Source: Purshia tridentata (Eukaryota; Streptophyta; Magnoliopsida; Rosales; Rosaceae). Taken from it: a stretch of DNA of 64,000 nt. The notes under the pieces are model-generated. The model had not been told where the DNA came from, searched no databases, and saw only the letters and a program-made list of their open reading frames with translations. How positions within the stretch are numbered: position 1 is the first letter of the stretch; every line of letters starts with the position of its first letter. Location of the stretch: assembly GCA_003254885.1 (NCBI GenBank), contig QANT01002165.1:110968-174967 (forward strand), written 5' to 3'. Both the position numbers and the translations under genes were made by a program. Of the stretch, positions 35,105-48,579 are shown one piece after another.

Positions 35105-37730
35105 CCATATCTCTTACAATATGCATGGTCCGCGCAAATTACTATGTTAATTCCAGATCGAGAACTCTAGCTTCTGCATGAATGTGAACACCACTTGATA
35201 TGTGAAACCAATATTCAGTGTAGCAATCTAATTATATTACTTGGAAAATCAATGAAGCAATCAAATTATTAAAGTCCGGCCAGTCAATGTAACAATTAAA
35301 ATATATTGTTCACCTCCATTGGACAGTATTGGTCATCAAAATTGGCTAGCTGGAATGGTAATATATTCTTGTGCGAATTGGTCATTGGCTCATTTCTTGT
35401 GAAATTAAGCCTTTTACTTTGGAGTAGAGTCAGGAGACTGGATTTAAAAAGAAAAGACGTAGTTGTTCTTAAAAATATATTCGGAACGTTTAGTTAGTCA
35501 GTGGCAGATGCATCATCATGACCATTTTGTATGCGTTTATTTTGTCAAATCATGGAAATTAATGACAATGTTGACTCGTCAAGAGCCAAGAGGTTGTCGT
35601 GTATCCCATATATACTTTTACTTTTGAATGTATCTAATGAATATATATCGCTTTTGGCTATATGATTGTATCCATGGTGTGAGTGTATAAATTTCCACGG
35701 CGACTCTGCATACAAGTCAAATATTTAATCAATGGTCTAGCTAGAAAAGTCTGACACGTGCCTTGGTGAGCCAATTTAATTTACTTAATTGTTTGTTTTT
35801 TTCTGTGGAGGGATCAAGGATACATCATACCTGGCTGGTGATGATAAGATTGAGAGATGATCCGGATGTCCATAAATAAGACAAAATTTCAGTGGTAATA
35901 AAATACACCATTGTGAATTGAGATTGATATAATTAAACGATAATAAAAACTCCTTTTTTACACACCCAAATTTAAATTCTCACTTGTTTTTTTTTTTTTT
36001 TTCTCTTTAAGACTCGATACAAAAGCCAGCCTTTCTTCTTTTTTACCCTCTGGTTTTATAGTTTTAGTCACCGAGTTGTTTCTTTAATCTGCTTTTCAGG
36101 TCATGAAGAATTAATAATAATAAGAAGCTTAAATTGAACATAATTATATTGCTAACCAAATAACGAATCGGAACAAGCTTTTTTGAGAACAAAATAAATT
36201 CTTCATAAAGAGATTTATTCATAACTATTGTAATGACGTATGAGTCTATGACCATATATCAATTAAAGATGAGTCTTTTGTGTTTTACTTTTGCAGCAGC
36301 GTCAGATACTTTCTACTCAGCAAGCAGCTTGATTAAATTCATATCACCACTTACCTCTTTTAATTCAAATAAACCATAAAGAGTATTTTGGGGAAACAGA
36401 GGATTGCTATATCCAAACATTTCTATCCTCACTTCTTCTGCAAAGCTTTGATTAATATGCAGTCCGCAAGTACAGAAATTCAAATTCATATCTTAAAAGT
36501 ATTGTCAAACACAGGCGTGTAACAAGTATGATTCAGAAGAGGACGGGGTGGTGGGGGGACTAAGACGTAGAACCAACATTGGATCTAATTCTTCCGAAAG
36601 AGGAAGATTGACTAAGATGGCAACCAATAGTAGATAACAATCAATAATTAGATTTCAAAAGTTACGAAGATGAACATATTCCTTTATAAACATCCCTCCC
36701 AGCTAATCGAAGAACTCCTTCCAGCTAACTAGTCCAAGTGCAGGTTAAATAAAACATCATCACCATGCACAATCAGGAGGTCGGCCTGCATCAAAAGAAA
36801 ACATGCAACTTTATCCAGTTAATAAGGGGAGGGTGACCCAATTCATGAAGAGGGAAAAAGAGAATCCATTATTCATTGTGATTGCCTGATTCATATGTCC
36901 TACGACAATAACAATGTCAATGCCAGCATAGTAGATTCTAAAAAATACACAATACAAAGCCATGTAGGAGATGATTACTCCATGAGGGTCAGTTCTTTTC
37001 ATCTTCTCACTGTTATCACTATCTTAAAGAGAACTAAATGGACCTCATAACATAACAGCAAGTACCCATTCAGATAAAAAAATTTCAGTGGCTATGTTTC
37101 AATGCTTCATTGTGGCTAGCTATATTAGCTCAAGGTAACAAGCTCACGAGCAAATTGGTGAGATTGCAAATCTTAAGGAAACATTTGCAAACAGGCTACA
37201 GAATTGAGGTTCGAGGCCAGAAGAGGAAAATTGAGGCCAAAGCTAGAGTAAATTAGCCCAACAGAAACCATGGGAGGAAATGTTCATGCTGTAATTAAAA
37301 AAACAAAACAAAAGAGTAACATTTTGATATTCCAAATCAGGTGTAAAAGCAAGAGCGAAAATGTGATGTCCAACAAAGCAATATAATGAGGTTGAGTATC
37401 TTCGAACAAGGAAACATGTCAAGAATAAGGATCACGAATCATAAGCCAAAAAAAACAGACATATCCTTTACCAAAGATTCTACATGAAAAAGTAAAAACC
37501 GAGCAGAAGTAGAAGGGGTTCAGGGACAAATGCAAATGCTTTTCAAGAACTCTGCAACTAGCGTACCAAAATTTAGCCACATTCAGATATCCGTTGCATT
37601 CATAATTGTGATTCAAACGCACAAACCTTTGAACAAAATCATCAATTTAGCCACAAAACAAAACAGTCTTAAACTTATCTAAAGCAAGCAAAATACCATA
37701 TGAAACACTTACAATCTCATTTCACGCACC
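35105..37730. other. Spacer, no gene seen
   Basis: AT-rich DNA between the copia remnant and the TTG1 3' end. Short frames here have no recognisable domain and no splice partners. Confidence 0.5.
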
Positions 37731-38759
37731 TCAAACTTTCAAAAGCTGCATTTTGTTAGAAAATGCAATTGAAATCCAATCAGGCAGTGCTGCAGACCAC
37801 TGCAGCTGATTAATTTCTGCACCTGCGGAGTACATTGACATGGGGTCGATTCCATTGGGTCCGGCCACTGTGGGCAACTCCCAAATAAGCGCCTGAGTGT
37901 CATCCCCAGCAGAACAGATGTGTCTAGAACTCTGGGGTGCCCAAGAAATGGCATTTACACTGGCCTTGTGCCTCTCTAGCTCCGCAACCGGCATTGTCGG
38001 CGAACGGATATCCAAAATCACAACTTTATTGCTGTCCATCAAAATGGTGGCCATATACCTCAAGTCCTGCTTGTTCCAAGCCAATCTAAGCAAAGGGGTA
38101 TCAGGCTGAGGGCTCTCATAGATAATCGTAGAGTGCTCCTTGTCCCTCAAGTCGAAGATTCTCACAGACCCATCAGCCGAAACTGAAGCAAAAACCCTAG
38201 CTTCACCCCAGGCAATGTCGTAAACCTCTTTATCGTGCGCAATGAGCTGGGTTTCAACTACACCCTTTTCGATATCCCAAATGGTACACGTGGTGTCGAT
38301 GCTTGAGGTCCCAATTCGTCTGGGTTCAATGTCGTTCCAATCGAAGGAGGTGAGTGGGGCACAGAACTCGCTGGTCTTGCTGTTGTTCAAGACCGAGATG
38401 ACCTCCACGGAAGAGTCTCGGACCTCCCAGAGACGCAGATAGTCGCCGGAGGAAGCTAAGACGTCGTAGGTTTTGTGGAGGGTGTTAGGGTTTGGGTGGA
38501 ACATGAGCTTGGTGGGAGGATAAGGGTGATCGAAGGAAAGGGCTGGGTTTGGTTTCACGGTTAATGTTTCCGGGTCGAATGAGAGGATGTCGACCCGGTT
38601 TGAGTACTCTTCGATAAAGCTACCCACGGCGATTTGGTGGTGTCGGGTTCGGGTTTGGGTTTGGGGGCAAGAGAAGGCCATGGCGTAGAGAGGGTACGGT
38701 GAGTCGTACGTCACGGAGTTTTCTGGTCGGAGATGGGATTCTTGTGTTGAGTTCTCCAT
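37731..38759 (-). CDS. TTG1: TTG1 WD40-repeat regulator
   Basis: Intronless in the coding region, 342 aa, start ATG at 38759 ([20 protein letters not shown]). Long blocks are those of TRANSPARENT TESTA GLABRA1: [133 protein letters not shown]-type repeats cover most of the chain. Arabidopsis TTG1 has 341 aa. TTG1 is the scaffold of the MYB-bHLH-WD40 complex that turns on anthocyanin and proanthocyanidin genes and sets trichome, root-hair and seed-coat fate. No key block is broken. The paralogues LWD1/LWD2 lack this N-terminus. This is the most secure identification in the window. Confidence 0.97.
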   Translation of the reverse strand: MENSTQESHLRPENSVTYDSPYPLYAMAFSCPQTQTRTRHHQIAVGSFIEEYSNRVDILSFDPETLTVKPNPALSFDHPYPPTKLMFHPNPNTLHKTYDVLASSGDYLRLWEVRDSSVEVISVLNNSKTSEFCAPLTSFDWNDIEPRRIGTSSIDTTCTIWDIEKGVVETQLIAHDKEVYDIAWGEARVFASVSADGSVRIFDLRDKEHSTIIYESPQPDTPLLRLAWNKQDLRYMATILMDSNKVVILDIRSPTMPVAELERHKASVNAISWAPQSSRHICSAGDDTQALIWELPTVAGPNGIDPMSMYSAGAEINQLQWSAALPDWISIAFSNKMQLLKV

Positions 38760-39264
38760 TTTCTGTTTATTTTTTTTCTCGGGAAAGTGACAGAGAAGTT
38801 AGTTGATGGGATTATGGGGAAGTTTTAGGATCGGAGTTGGGAAGATGGGAATTTGGGTGTGTGGATATTCAAAGGAAATGACGAGGACGAGAAGAGCCGA
38901 ACAGGATGATGTTAACTCACGAAACGACGTGTAGTTTATGAAGGAATAACTGAAAATTAGTTGGTCAGCAAGTCAAACTGTCAAAGTAGCTAGTGCTAGT
39001 CTGCTCGCAGTTCGCACACGAAATTTGACTGGGCTTATGGGCCTGAAAAAAAATACTAGGCTAATGGACTTTCAACACATTATATTATAGTCTACACAGT
39101 CTAAGCTCAATTAACTCAAAGTGGGCGCACGTGGGCCCATGGAAAACATGAACCAGTGAGCCACGAAAACTCTCTCACATTTAGATACTAGGCCCGTTTG
39201 GAAGTAATTCTATTTAGTGCTTTTGCTCGGTAAGACTGTAAGACAATATTTTTTTGAACAATTT

Positions 39265-39673
39265 TTGGGTCACCCTTTGGGGGACCTCAAAGTCACTCCA
39301 CCCCTTTAAATTACAATTTTGACAATACCAATGCATAATCGGAATCTTTCACATTTTAGATCACCTATTATAGATCAACTATGCAAAAAATCAACTCAAT
39401 CGGAAATCGTTTGGTTATATAATTGTTGTCAATTAAATAAAAAAAATGAATGGTTTCGGATAAATGAGTGATTTTTTGACCAAACCGTAAATTTTTTCTA
39501 TTTAATTACCAACAAATCTATAACCAAATGATTTTAGATTGAGTTGAATTTTTTCATAGATAATCTATAATAGGTAATTTAAAATGTGAACAGTTCCGAT
39601 TATGCGCAAATATTGTCTAAATTATAATTTTAAGAGGTGAAGTGACCTTGATGTACCCCAAGGAGTGACCCAA
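39265..39673. mobile_element. Foldback MITE, second member of the 17-kb family
   Basis: Ends are inverted: TGGGTCACCCTTTGGGGG at the left, CCCCAAGGAGTGACCCA at the right. The arms continue through CATAATCGGAA, then TTAGATCACCTATTATAGAT and AATCAACTCAATCGGAAATC, each with an inverted partner. It shares the inner arm sequence with the elements at 17053 and 40275. There is no coding sequence, and I saw no clear target duplication. Confidence 0.78.
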
Positions 39674-40274
39674 ATATTATTCTATTTTTTATTAAAAATC
39701 AATATACTTCTTGTAAATTTATTTGAAAGTTTCTCATATAAAGTGCTTCACAATATTTTATAACTCAAAAACACGTTTAAATTTTTTTTTTCAAACACAA
39801 GCAAAAGGACTTCAACGTTTAAAGGAGCTTTTAAACACTTTCAACACATACTTTTTGTATGTGAGATGCAACCTTTTTATGAAAGCAGTTTTTGTTCAGT
39901 AGCCAACTGCAAGAAAGAAAAGGAAAATAATAAGCTGCAATTATTTAGATTTGTAATTGGGATATGATTGCATTCAATAACTTTTTCGATTTATTTATTC
40001 ATTGATTAATTGCTTGCTTATTTAAAACTCGTTTAGAATGTTGAAAACAATTAATTAGTGATTGCAATGTGCAAAGAAGTTAGAACGAACCCAATCGACG
40101 GTGTTAATAATGACGGTGGCCATTAATTTAGTGGTGACGTCGTGGTTGATTAATTGATTAGAATATTAATACCCGATAAACAACGACGGTGCAGGAATGG
40201 TGGAGATAATTAAGATGAAAGGTAGGCAATTAAGGTTGTTTGGTTGTTAGGCAGGGGATGGGGTTTAGTCCATA

Positions 40275-40756
40275 AGGGAAATTCTATGTGTTTTCTTTTT
40301 GTGCTTTCTTTTTTTTGTTTATTTGACAATTTAATCTCACGATCGAAATCGTTCAATATCAAGGGGGAATGCTATGTGCATTTTCTTTGTGCATTCTCCT
40401 TGTGTCTTCTCTCTTCTTTTGTTCATTTGACAATTTAATTTCACAATTGAAACCATTCAATATTAAGATCATCATTTATAGATCAACTCTGAAAAAAATT
40501 ATCCAAATAGAAATCGTTTAGTCATCTAGTTGTTATCAAATAAATAGATGATTTTGGTAACAGTTAACTTTACCGTTAGTTATTTGATAACAGTTAGATG
40601 ACTAAACAATTTCTGATTTGGATAATTTTTTTCAGAGTTAATTTATAAATGATGATCTTAATATTAAAATGATTGCAATCATGAGATTAAATTGTCAAAT
40701 AGACAAAAAAAATGATATAAAGAAAAAGTACAAAGAAAAATCACGTAGCATTCCCT
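40275..40756. mobile_element. Foldback MITE with TA flanks and duplicated left end
   Basis: Starts AGGGAAATTCTATGTG and ends CACGTAGCATTCCCT, with TA on both sides (40273-40274, 40757-40758). Long arms (TTGACAATTTAATCTCA, AAGATCATCATTTATA, AAATCGTTTAGTCATCTAG) are inverted around a centre near 40565. The outer about 90 bp of the left arm is tandemly repeated, the second copy starting near 40363. TA flanks recall Tc1/mariner-type MITEs. Confidence 0.75.
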
Positions 40757-41532
40757 TATAAGATATTTAAAAGAGGAATGCAGAGGCTGTTGGAGCAAAA
40801 GAAGTGGTTATTGGTTAATGAATACATGTATAACGTACACTTTGTAAACGTGTAGTAGACGCGTAGTGTGAGATATATTAAATATCCAGTTGCAAGGTGC
40901 ATATGATATGAATCATATGTTAATGTTTTTTTCATTTTTTTTCTACATCAAACGTCATGCTGTCCTCATTTGATGACGCCAACGCCGGTACAAAGGTTGA
41001 TGTCATAGTTGCATTGGGTTGGGTTCACTAAATAATTAACCCATCTGCAAGGCATGGGGCACATAACATAATAATATATTTGCTAATTACTTAACTACTT
41101 GTCCCAAATTCCCAATTTTAACATCAAAAGCTACCACTAAATAATAACAAATATTGTAATTTATTAGTGCAGAGTGCAGACAGAGACGGTGCTGCTTGTG
41201 GTCCTCGCCTCCCAAGGTAACCTCTACATAATTAATTACTGAACGCTAACTTTTGGGAAAACCAAGCCTTAAAATTGGGCCAAATTGATGCAGTTGTAAA
41301 AGTAGAAGAGATTAATTAGCTGAGGACAACATGTCCCAATATGTATGTTAAATATTTAGACAAAAGTAGAAGAGATTAACTTTGCCGCAAATTATGGTGT
41401 GGATAAATTTGTGAGCTCATTTTGAATTTTTTATTAGATTAATTTGAAATTATGGTGCGAATAAATTTGTGAATAAAAACTTTTTTTTTATACATTCGGT
41501 TCGAATCATTTTTTCTTTTTATTATTCAAAAA

Positions 41533-41880
41533 AGGGTTTTTTATATAAATAACACCTGAATTATAAGAAGTGTGCTTTCGTACCATCTGAACTTTTTTTT
41601 ACTATTTATCACATGAAGTTATCAATATGTGCTAATGTAGCACCTCCAGTAAATTTTTTTATTAAATCATTAACTTTTTTTTCAAACTTTTTAATTTGCC
41701 CTCAAGTATAACAAAGAAAAGTAAAAAATTTTTAAGGACAAATTAGGAAGTTTGAGAAAAAAGTTGATGATTTAACAAAAAAAATTAACTAGAAGTGCCA
41801 TATTAGCACATATTGATAATTTCAAGGTGGTACAGGAGCACACCTCCTATAGTCCAAGTAATATTTGTGTAAAAAAGCCT
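41533..41880. mobile_element. Inverted-repeat MITE, second family
   Basis: The left end AGGGTTTTTTATATAAATAA is inverted at the right end (complement begins AGGCTTTTTTACACAAATAT). Further paired blocks are GAAGTGTGCTTTCGTACCA with its inverted partner GGTACAGGAGCACACCTC, and ATCAATATGTGCTAATGT with its inverse. A shorter related element lies at 51085-51314. It is non-coding. Confidence 0.75.
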
Positions 41881-44269
41881 TCAAAAAAATGTGTGAACAA
41901 ATTCTTTGTACAACTAATATTTCCGCACATTGTTAGCCACTTTGGTATAGTGGGTCGGGCAACCCTCATCTCATTAGTGTTTTGATATAATCAGTTTTAG
42001 AAAATTAATTTTATATCTTAAAATGGAAATTTAAGGAAACCATAACGCAGATTAATTGTACGTTGAAAAGCAATTTTGGAAAGAGACAAGAATGGTGGGT
42101 AACACAAGACTGTCCCTACCAACGGTGTACGTACTGAGATGGAGCCAATCTTTAATTTCAAGAATTGAAATGTTGGGTCTGGCTGACAAAACAAAAAATT
42201 GAAAGGTTGGGATAAATTTTTTTTAATTTTTTTTATAGTTACACGATGGAAACGTGAGAGGCTAGGATAGGATAGATAAGAGTGGTTGGCTACCACATAT
42301 TCATACACGTTCACACTTGGCTGTAATTAACGAGCGAGTGAGAATAAGTGAAAAGTTACCGATATCTATTGAGGCGAATATATGTATATCAGGTCCTTTA
42401 CAATATAGAATCCCATACTTAAATTGGGAGATCATTCCAGACCCTTTTTTATATTGTATTTTGATAATTAGATTTATTTATTTTGTCTTTATTGAATAAG
42501 GGTGTTTGTAAAAAAAATTATATTAATTAAAAATTATTCGATCGTTGATTAAATTATTACAATTTCAAGTGTATTGAAATATTTTGTTCATTTATTTGTT
42601 TGATCAAAATTTAATAGCTTAATAATTTTTGATTTGCTTTATTTTTTTATAAACATAATGGTTGAATATAGATTTAAAAAATAAATAATTCAAATCATTT
42701 AAATACTATATAAAATGAAATCTTACACTTAAAAGAGCATGTATATATGTATATTGATAATGTTAGAAATATTACTTTTTGATACCATTTTATATATTGT
42801 TTCTTTAATAAAAATCGAAGTTATTTATATTGATGGGTTGTAAAATATAATACATCTAACATTTTCTCATATATATTACATCTATCTTTTCGGTGGATGA
42901 AAAAATTAATTTGAAAAGCTAAGTGTTTTGTACCAATGGAGAAAGTGGACCTAGCCAATACCAATTGGCACATGGACAACAAAACTAATCTATGCTAATT
43001 CAATGCACTAGCTAGAGCGAGCTGCACCATTTAATTTTTCTGCCGCCGTATTAATAGGAACCACCCAATAATTATTTAGCAGCTAGGTACGTGTATAGGT
43101 CACATGCCTCTGCCTTGTGCGGTCGACCTGCACGTTTTACTTGAAGCTTGCTAGCTATTACCAAGTCAAGTCTTTATGAGAGTCTTGCATATATATCAAA
43201 AAATTCAATTACAAATACTAATAGACAGTCCATCTTACTTTTCGGGTCGGGCCAGCAGTCCCTGTGGGGTGGGGATTCAAAAACTCCTCTTGTCCATAAA
43301 ACTTTCATCCATATATCCTATCACGATGTAAAGCAATTTCAATTTGCAATCATAGATGGATTGTATCTTTCTACTGTGTGTGTATGTGCATGAATGTTAC
43401 GTAAGTGATCATCATTTCACTAGATAAGATCACATGCCTCATGCCTCCCATCAGGACAATATATCTGACATCAGAGATAAGCTGCCTCTTTGAGCACTCA
43501 AGGGTTATGTGCAGACTATTCCCTGCTCCCTACACATAACAATTGTCTAAAACTCACACGCATATATATATGAAGTTTTTTTAGAGAAAATATTTGTAAA
43601 TTTAAAACAAAGCTAATATAATGTTAGAATTTGCTATAATCGGTTCATATACTTGTATTAATTAGTATTTACACTTGGTCGGACATTTATAAATTATACC
43701 TTCAATTCATGTGCTCGTATTGAATAGTGAATGGATCTCAATCATCCTCTTTTAGAAGGGTACCATGTGCTTTGTGGACCACCGATAGCAAAGGGCAATG
43801 GGTCTGAATTAGATCCTCAGAATCGATAAATTAGTCCACGTGTAACGTTACTTAAACGCATGCTGCTTCTATGTATTTTGGGAATTTGGGTCCAGCATTG
43901 GCATAAGTAGAGCCCGACCGTATGCTACAGAATTCCTCAATTATAACTTCCTTCTGGATCACCAATGGTCCAACTGTCTAATGCAAAAAATTAGTTAGCT
44001 CAATCAATTGTAAATATTAATTGCATGTACAAAACTTACTTCTAAGATCCAACGTACGCTAACAATCCTTATATTATATGTGCATAAAATCAAAGAACTT
44101 CTGGGATGGTCCTTTTTTATTATTATGCACGTCAAAAAGGTATCAGATTAAATCTATCTTCATTTCTTTTGAAGATCCATATTATATTTGCATATTTGCA
44201 TATATCTTTTTAAATATAAAATACTACGATTGTGTGTAATCGGTAGTATGATATTGATATAGGATAATA

Positions 44270-44348
44270 GGTCAAAGTAGAAGGAGTACGTGGCTATATA
44301 TCTAACAAGACAACATTTACGATCTATGACCTTAAGCATATATAAATA
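44270..44348 (+). promoter_or_regulatory. DMR6 core promoter: TATA box and one W-box-like site
   Basis: TATAAATA at 44341-44348 sits about 140 bp ahead of the DMR6 ATG, leaving a leader of roughly 110 nt. GGTCAA (complement TTGACC) at 44270-44275 is a WRKY-type core. DMR6 is defence-induced in Arabidopsis; a single W-box is only suggestive. Confidence 0.5.
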
Positions 44349-44484
44349 GCAGTGCATCTTCCAGGAACTTTACTTGGCCTAATTAGCTTAGAAGAGAGAG
44401 ACAGAGATAGAGAGAGTAGAAGTAGTACTTGGACATTAATTTTCCATTTTGCTGTCTTTGTCACCCGGTCTCCAACTATTATAG

Positions 44485-45129
44485 ATGGATACAAAAGTCC
44501 TTTCCTCCGGAGTAATTTACTCAAACTTGCCGGAAAGTTATGTTAGACCAGAATCCGAGCGACCCCGCTTATCTGAAGTCTCTGTATGCGAAAATATTCC
44601 AGTCATTGACTTGTCCTCAGAAAACAGAGCCCAAACCGTCCAGCAAATTGGTCATGCCTGCAAGTCTTATGGCTTTTTCCAGGTATATACATATATCATT
44701 TTCTTAACTCTACATTAATTTTTTAAAAACAATTTTGTCCACTTAATTTGTCATTTACTACATGGTACTACTATTACCTCAGGGAGGCTGAGACAGAGTG
44801 CTTTGTCATTTATATGTAATAGTCAACTTTTTGTGGTTTGTTTATATATATGTGTGTGTGGTTTTTCTTGGTACTAGGTTGTAAATCATGGGGTTTCTCT
44901 GGAAGCAGTGGAAAGAATGTTAGGAGTGGCCAATGAGTTTTTTGGGCTTCCTGTGGAAGAAAAGATGAAGTTGTACTCAGATGACCCATCAAAAACCATG
45001 AGACTTTCTACCAGTTTTAATGTGAACAAGGAGAAGGTTCACAACTGGAGAGACTATCTTAGACTCCATTGCTATCCTCTGGACAAGTATGTTCCTGAAT
45101 GGCCCTCCAACCCTCCTTCCTTCAAGTAT

Positions 45130-45165
<36 letters not shown>

Positions 45166-48142
45166 AAGTTTTGTCTCAGTTCAGCAAGTGGCCGGTGCCG
45201 ACTGTCTGCCACGTTGTCTTCCATTATCTATATTATAACAAAAAAGAGTTTGGCATTGAGATGGAAAAATAATATAAATGTTTAAGAAAATTGAATTACG
45301 TGTTTTACTTTCATGACGCATGACATGCTTATCTCATTAACTAATTCTTTAGAAAGGATATTTACTTTGACTTATTATTCTCGTGTATTTTAATATTTAT
45401 TAGAAGACATTCTTAAATCTTTAGATCTTTTTTAAAATTGAATATTATAAACATTCTTAAATCTTTAGATGTTCTTTTAAAATTGAATATTATTGAATGA
45501 ATCAGATAGATTCAGTGTCCTGTATAATATAAGTTTTAGCCTCTAGGGTTTTATAAAGAATCGGGTCATATCTTTATATATATCATATGAGAAACATGAG
45601 AGAATTGATTGGCCTTGCTTTGATCTAAAAGTTAATGACCATAATCACCTTTTAATAAACTTTAGCTACTTTCTTTTCCCCAATATTAAGAATTTAAGAT
45701 GCTCATGCTAATATGCCATGATCCTCATAACTTTGTCATTTTGTTTGGCATATGGGCACATTCATGCCATTCTTAAAGTATGTTAATGTCGACTGAAGTG
45801 GAGAGAAATGTCACGCACCCTTCAAAACGTCAACAAAAGCCACACATCCTATTTGCATAACTGTCATAACATATTATTACTTCTTTATATATTAGGTCTT
45901 CGATTGAACAATCTCGAATGCTTCCGCATTATGTTTAATTTAATATCAATTTTGAACCATTTAGGTACGAGCTACATATATTTCTCATTAATATTCACAA
46001 AGAAAATAAATTTCAACTTTAGCAATAAAGTTAAAAAAGAAAAAATTAATTAGTAGCTGAGGTGTCCGCCATTTTCAGCCCTTTTCTGAATATAGTAGGA
46101 GAAATGGGGTCCAGGTTGACTTGGTCAGAATCTAAGTAAAGCAGAACATTGGGTGCATCGCCACCGTCAATTACGGTAATCGGATCCTTTGAACGGCGAT
46201 TTTAGAACCTGGATGGCCGGCAATACGGAGACGGTAGGCGAATTGATTACAAAGTTGTCCGCAATATTTCCCCTCTTTGAATTTTGATTGCGCTGGACCC
46301 ACCTACTAAATATCTTTGGGACCCTCCCAACAAAATGAGGGTTGGACCGCTTACAGTAGTTCCACCTGTTGAAAAGATCATCCGAGGGTGATGACGGCAT
46401 CCGAAAGAAGATCACAGCCAATGATAAAAATTTCGGTTCATAAATATAAACTTTTAGTCGGGTTTGGGAAATGGGAGTGGTGACGTAATTGGGTTGATTC
46501 CGTGTTGACGTGAGCAACTTGAATCCTGCGGTTGATTATTGATAGGTTGCGTTTAAATCTGGGGGTGCATAATAGGGAAGGGTTTGGGTGGGCCAGTGGC
46601 ATGAGACTCAGATAGACATATCAGAAATGCTTGACCGGGTCATTACGTTGGAAACCACCCCCACTTGCCATTTGTCGTGATGGCTACGTGCAATTTTAAC
46701 CTATGAATTTACGGAAAAAAAATATCGTATATACACTCTCTATCACTCCTTCCACGCACGATGATGAAGACAAAGGAGCAGAGTTTGTTTTTTTTTTTCT
46801 TTCACACCAGTGGTGTCGTTGCACATATTTTTGGCTATTACTATTTATTCCTATTAGTGTTTATATCGTTTGATTGGTGAGTAAAGCTATAAAAACAAGT
46901 TGTTGTGATCACTTTGATTATTTTTCAAAGGCATGGTTCACGTGTTAGGAAAACAAATTCTTTGTTGTAAAAAGTCTTTTCTATTTTGTATTTAAGCACT
47001 AGACTATTTATTTTATCAAAAGAAAAAACTATACTTTTTGCAAGATTCTGTGGAGTATTAATATTATTTGCGTGTGGAATTTGCAATAAAGCACCACTTT
47101 TTTGGTCAACTGCTGAACACTGAACAGGTTTAATTATATTTTACATAGCTTTGAGTTTCATGAGCTGGCCACAGTTTGGTTAACTGGTCCAGGATGTTTG
47201 TAACTGGGATTGTATACAATCTAACTAGCCTGAGGGCTTTAGCTTTTTCAACAATTGGGCTGGTTTAGCTGGGTCTGCATGTTGAGTCCATTTTAGATAA
47301 GAGTCCATTATAGGTTGAGTCTGACCCGTATCATAGAGAAGGATTGAACCTTATTCCCATTCATAATCACCGTTCCTTGGGTTATAAGTTTGAACTTTTA
47401 TGCAGTATACTATACTGTATATACAATGAAATAGTAAAAGGAAATTGGTAACATGGATTTGTTTTGCGTTTTAGGGACATTGTGAGCAATTACTGTAAGG
47501 AAGTTCGAGAACTTGGGTACAGACTAGAGGAGTTGATAGCAGAGAGCTTAGGGCTTGAGAAAGATTACATAAGGAGGACGTTGGGTGAGCAAGGACAGCA
47601 TATGGCTGTGAACTTCTACCCACGCTGTCCAGAGCCAGAGCTGACTTATGGATTGCCAGGACACACAGACCCAAATGCTCTCACAATTCTACTCCAAGAC
47701 CTCGGAGTTGCTGGCCTTCAAGTCCTAAAAGATGGCAAATGGGTTGCTGTCAATCCCCACCCTAACGCTTTTGTCATTAACATTGGCGACCAATTACAGG
47801 TACCTTATGTTTATTTTGCTCAATAATGAACAACACTTTTGTCAAATGCTTATGATTCTGGTTCTAATATGTTCAATTGTTGATTGCATTTTGCAGGCCC
47901 TAAGTAATGGGATTTATAAGAGTGTGTGGCACCGTGCCATTACCAATACTGATAAGGCAAGGCTATCTGTGGCTTCATTCCTCTGCCCACAAGATGAAGC
48001 TCTGATTAGCCCAGCAAAGTCTCTTACAGAAGATGGATCTGCAGCCATATATAGGGGTTACACCTACACAGAGTATTATAAGAAGTTTTGGACTAGGAAC
48101 TTGGACCAAGAGCATTGTTTGGAGCTTTTCAAGACCCAGTAG
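44485..48142 (+). CDS. DMR6: DMR6-type 2-oxoglutarate/Fe(II) dioxygenase (salicylate 5-hydroxylase)
   Basis: Four exons: 44485-44682, 44878-45125, 47475-47799 and 47897-48142, giving 338 aa (Arabidopsis DMR6 341). The N-terminal DIOX_N part has LPESYVRPESERPRLSEVS and IPVIDLSSENRAQTV. The iron triad is H212, D214 (GLPGHTDPNALT) and H269 (YKSVWHRA); 2-oxoglutarate is held by R279-x-S281 (ARLSVASFLCP). Blocks MRLSTSFNVNKEKVHNWRDY and GEQGQHMAVNFYPRCPEPEL are typical of DMR6. DMR6 converts salicylic acid to 2,5-dihydroxybenzoic acid and damps immunity; loss gives downy mildew resistance. DLO1 is the close paralogue, and I favour DMR6 from the N-terminus. Intron 2 is unusually long (2349 bp). The gene is convergent with COMT. 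Confidence 0.92.
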
Positions 48143-48579
48143 GCCATTGCAATTCTCTTGTAAAAGCTTTAAATAAAATGTGTCCTGAAACTTTTCTTAA
48201 TATTCATATGTTGAATAATTTCCGCCCCTCTTTAATTAAAGATTCTGAATAAATAATATGAATGTCTTCTTAGTTCTAGACAGTCTTAAATGGCTGTGTC
48301 ATTCATTCCCATTAGGCTATAGATTATCAATGATGCTTCGGCATCTAACTTATGTGTTTTCTTCTTCAATTTTTCTGTATGGAAGGAATTCATTTGTATG
48401 AATAAAAATTTCACAATCTTATTACATGCAAGCAGCACAAACTCACTTTCTTATTACTTTTTGTGCATTAAAATGTACATATGGTGTAAATTCCACATGC
48501 TGAAAGAAACACAATCACCATGTCAAAAACCAGAGCGATATGTGTATGCATGTGACAGCATACGAAGCCAAGTAGGCAG

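Larger units (their letters stand above)
38760..44484. other. Large spacer with a MITE cluster, ending in the DMR6 promoter
   Basis: About 5.7 kb without a supported protein gene. Three inverted-repeat elements occupy 39265-39673, 40275-40756 and 41533-41880; the rest is AT-rich. A TATAAATA at 44341-44348 and a W-box-like GGTCAA at 44270-44275 precede DMR6. Confidence 0.55.

Noticed and set aside
37731-38759. Alternative call of the WD40 gene as LWD1/LWD2
   Set aside because: The N-terminus and many long blocks match TTG1, and the length (342) fits TTG1.
46167-46517. 116-codon minus-strand frame in DMR6 intron 2
   Set aside because: No recognisable domain; kept only as a note on the intron's composition.
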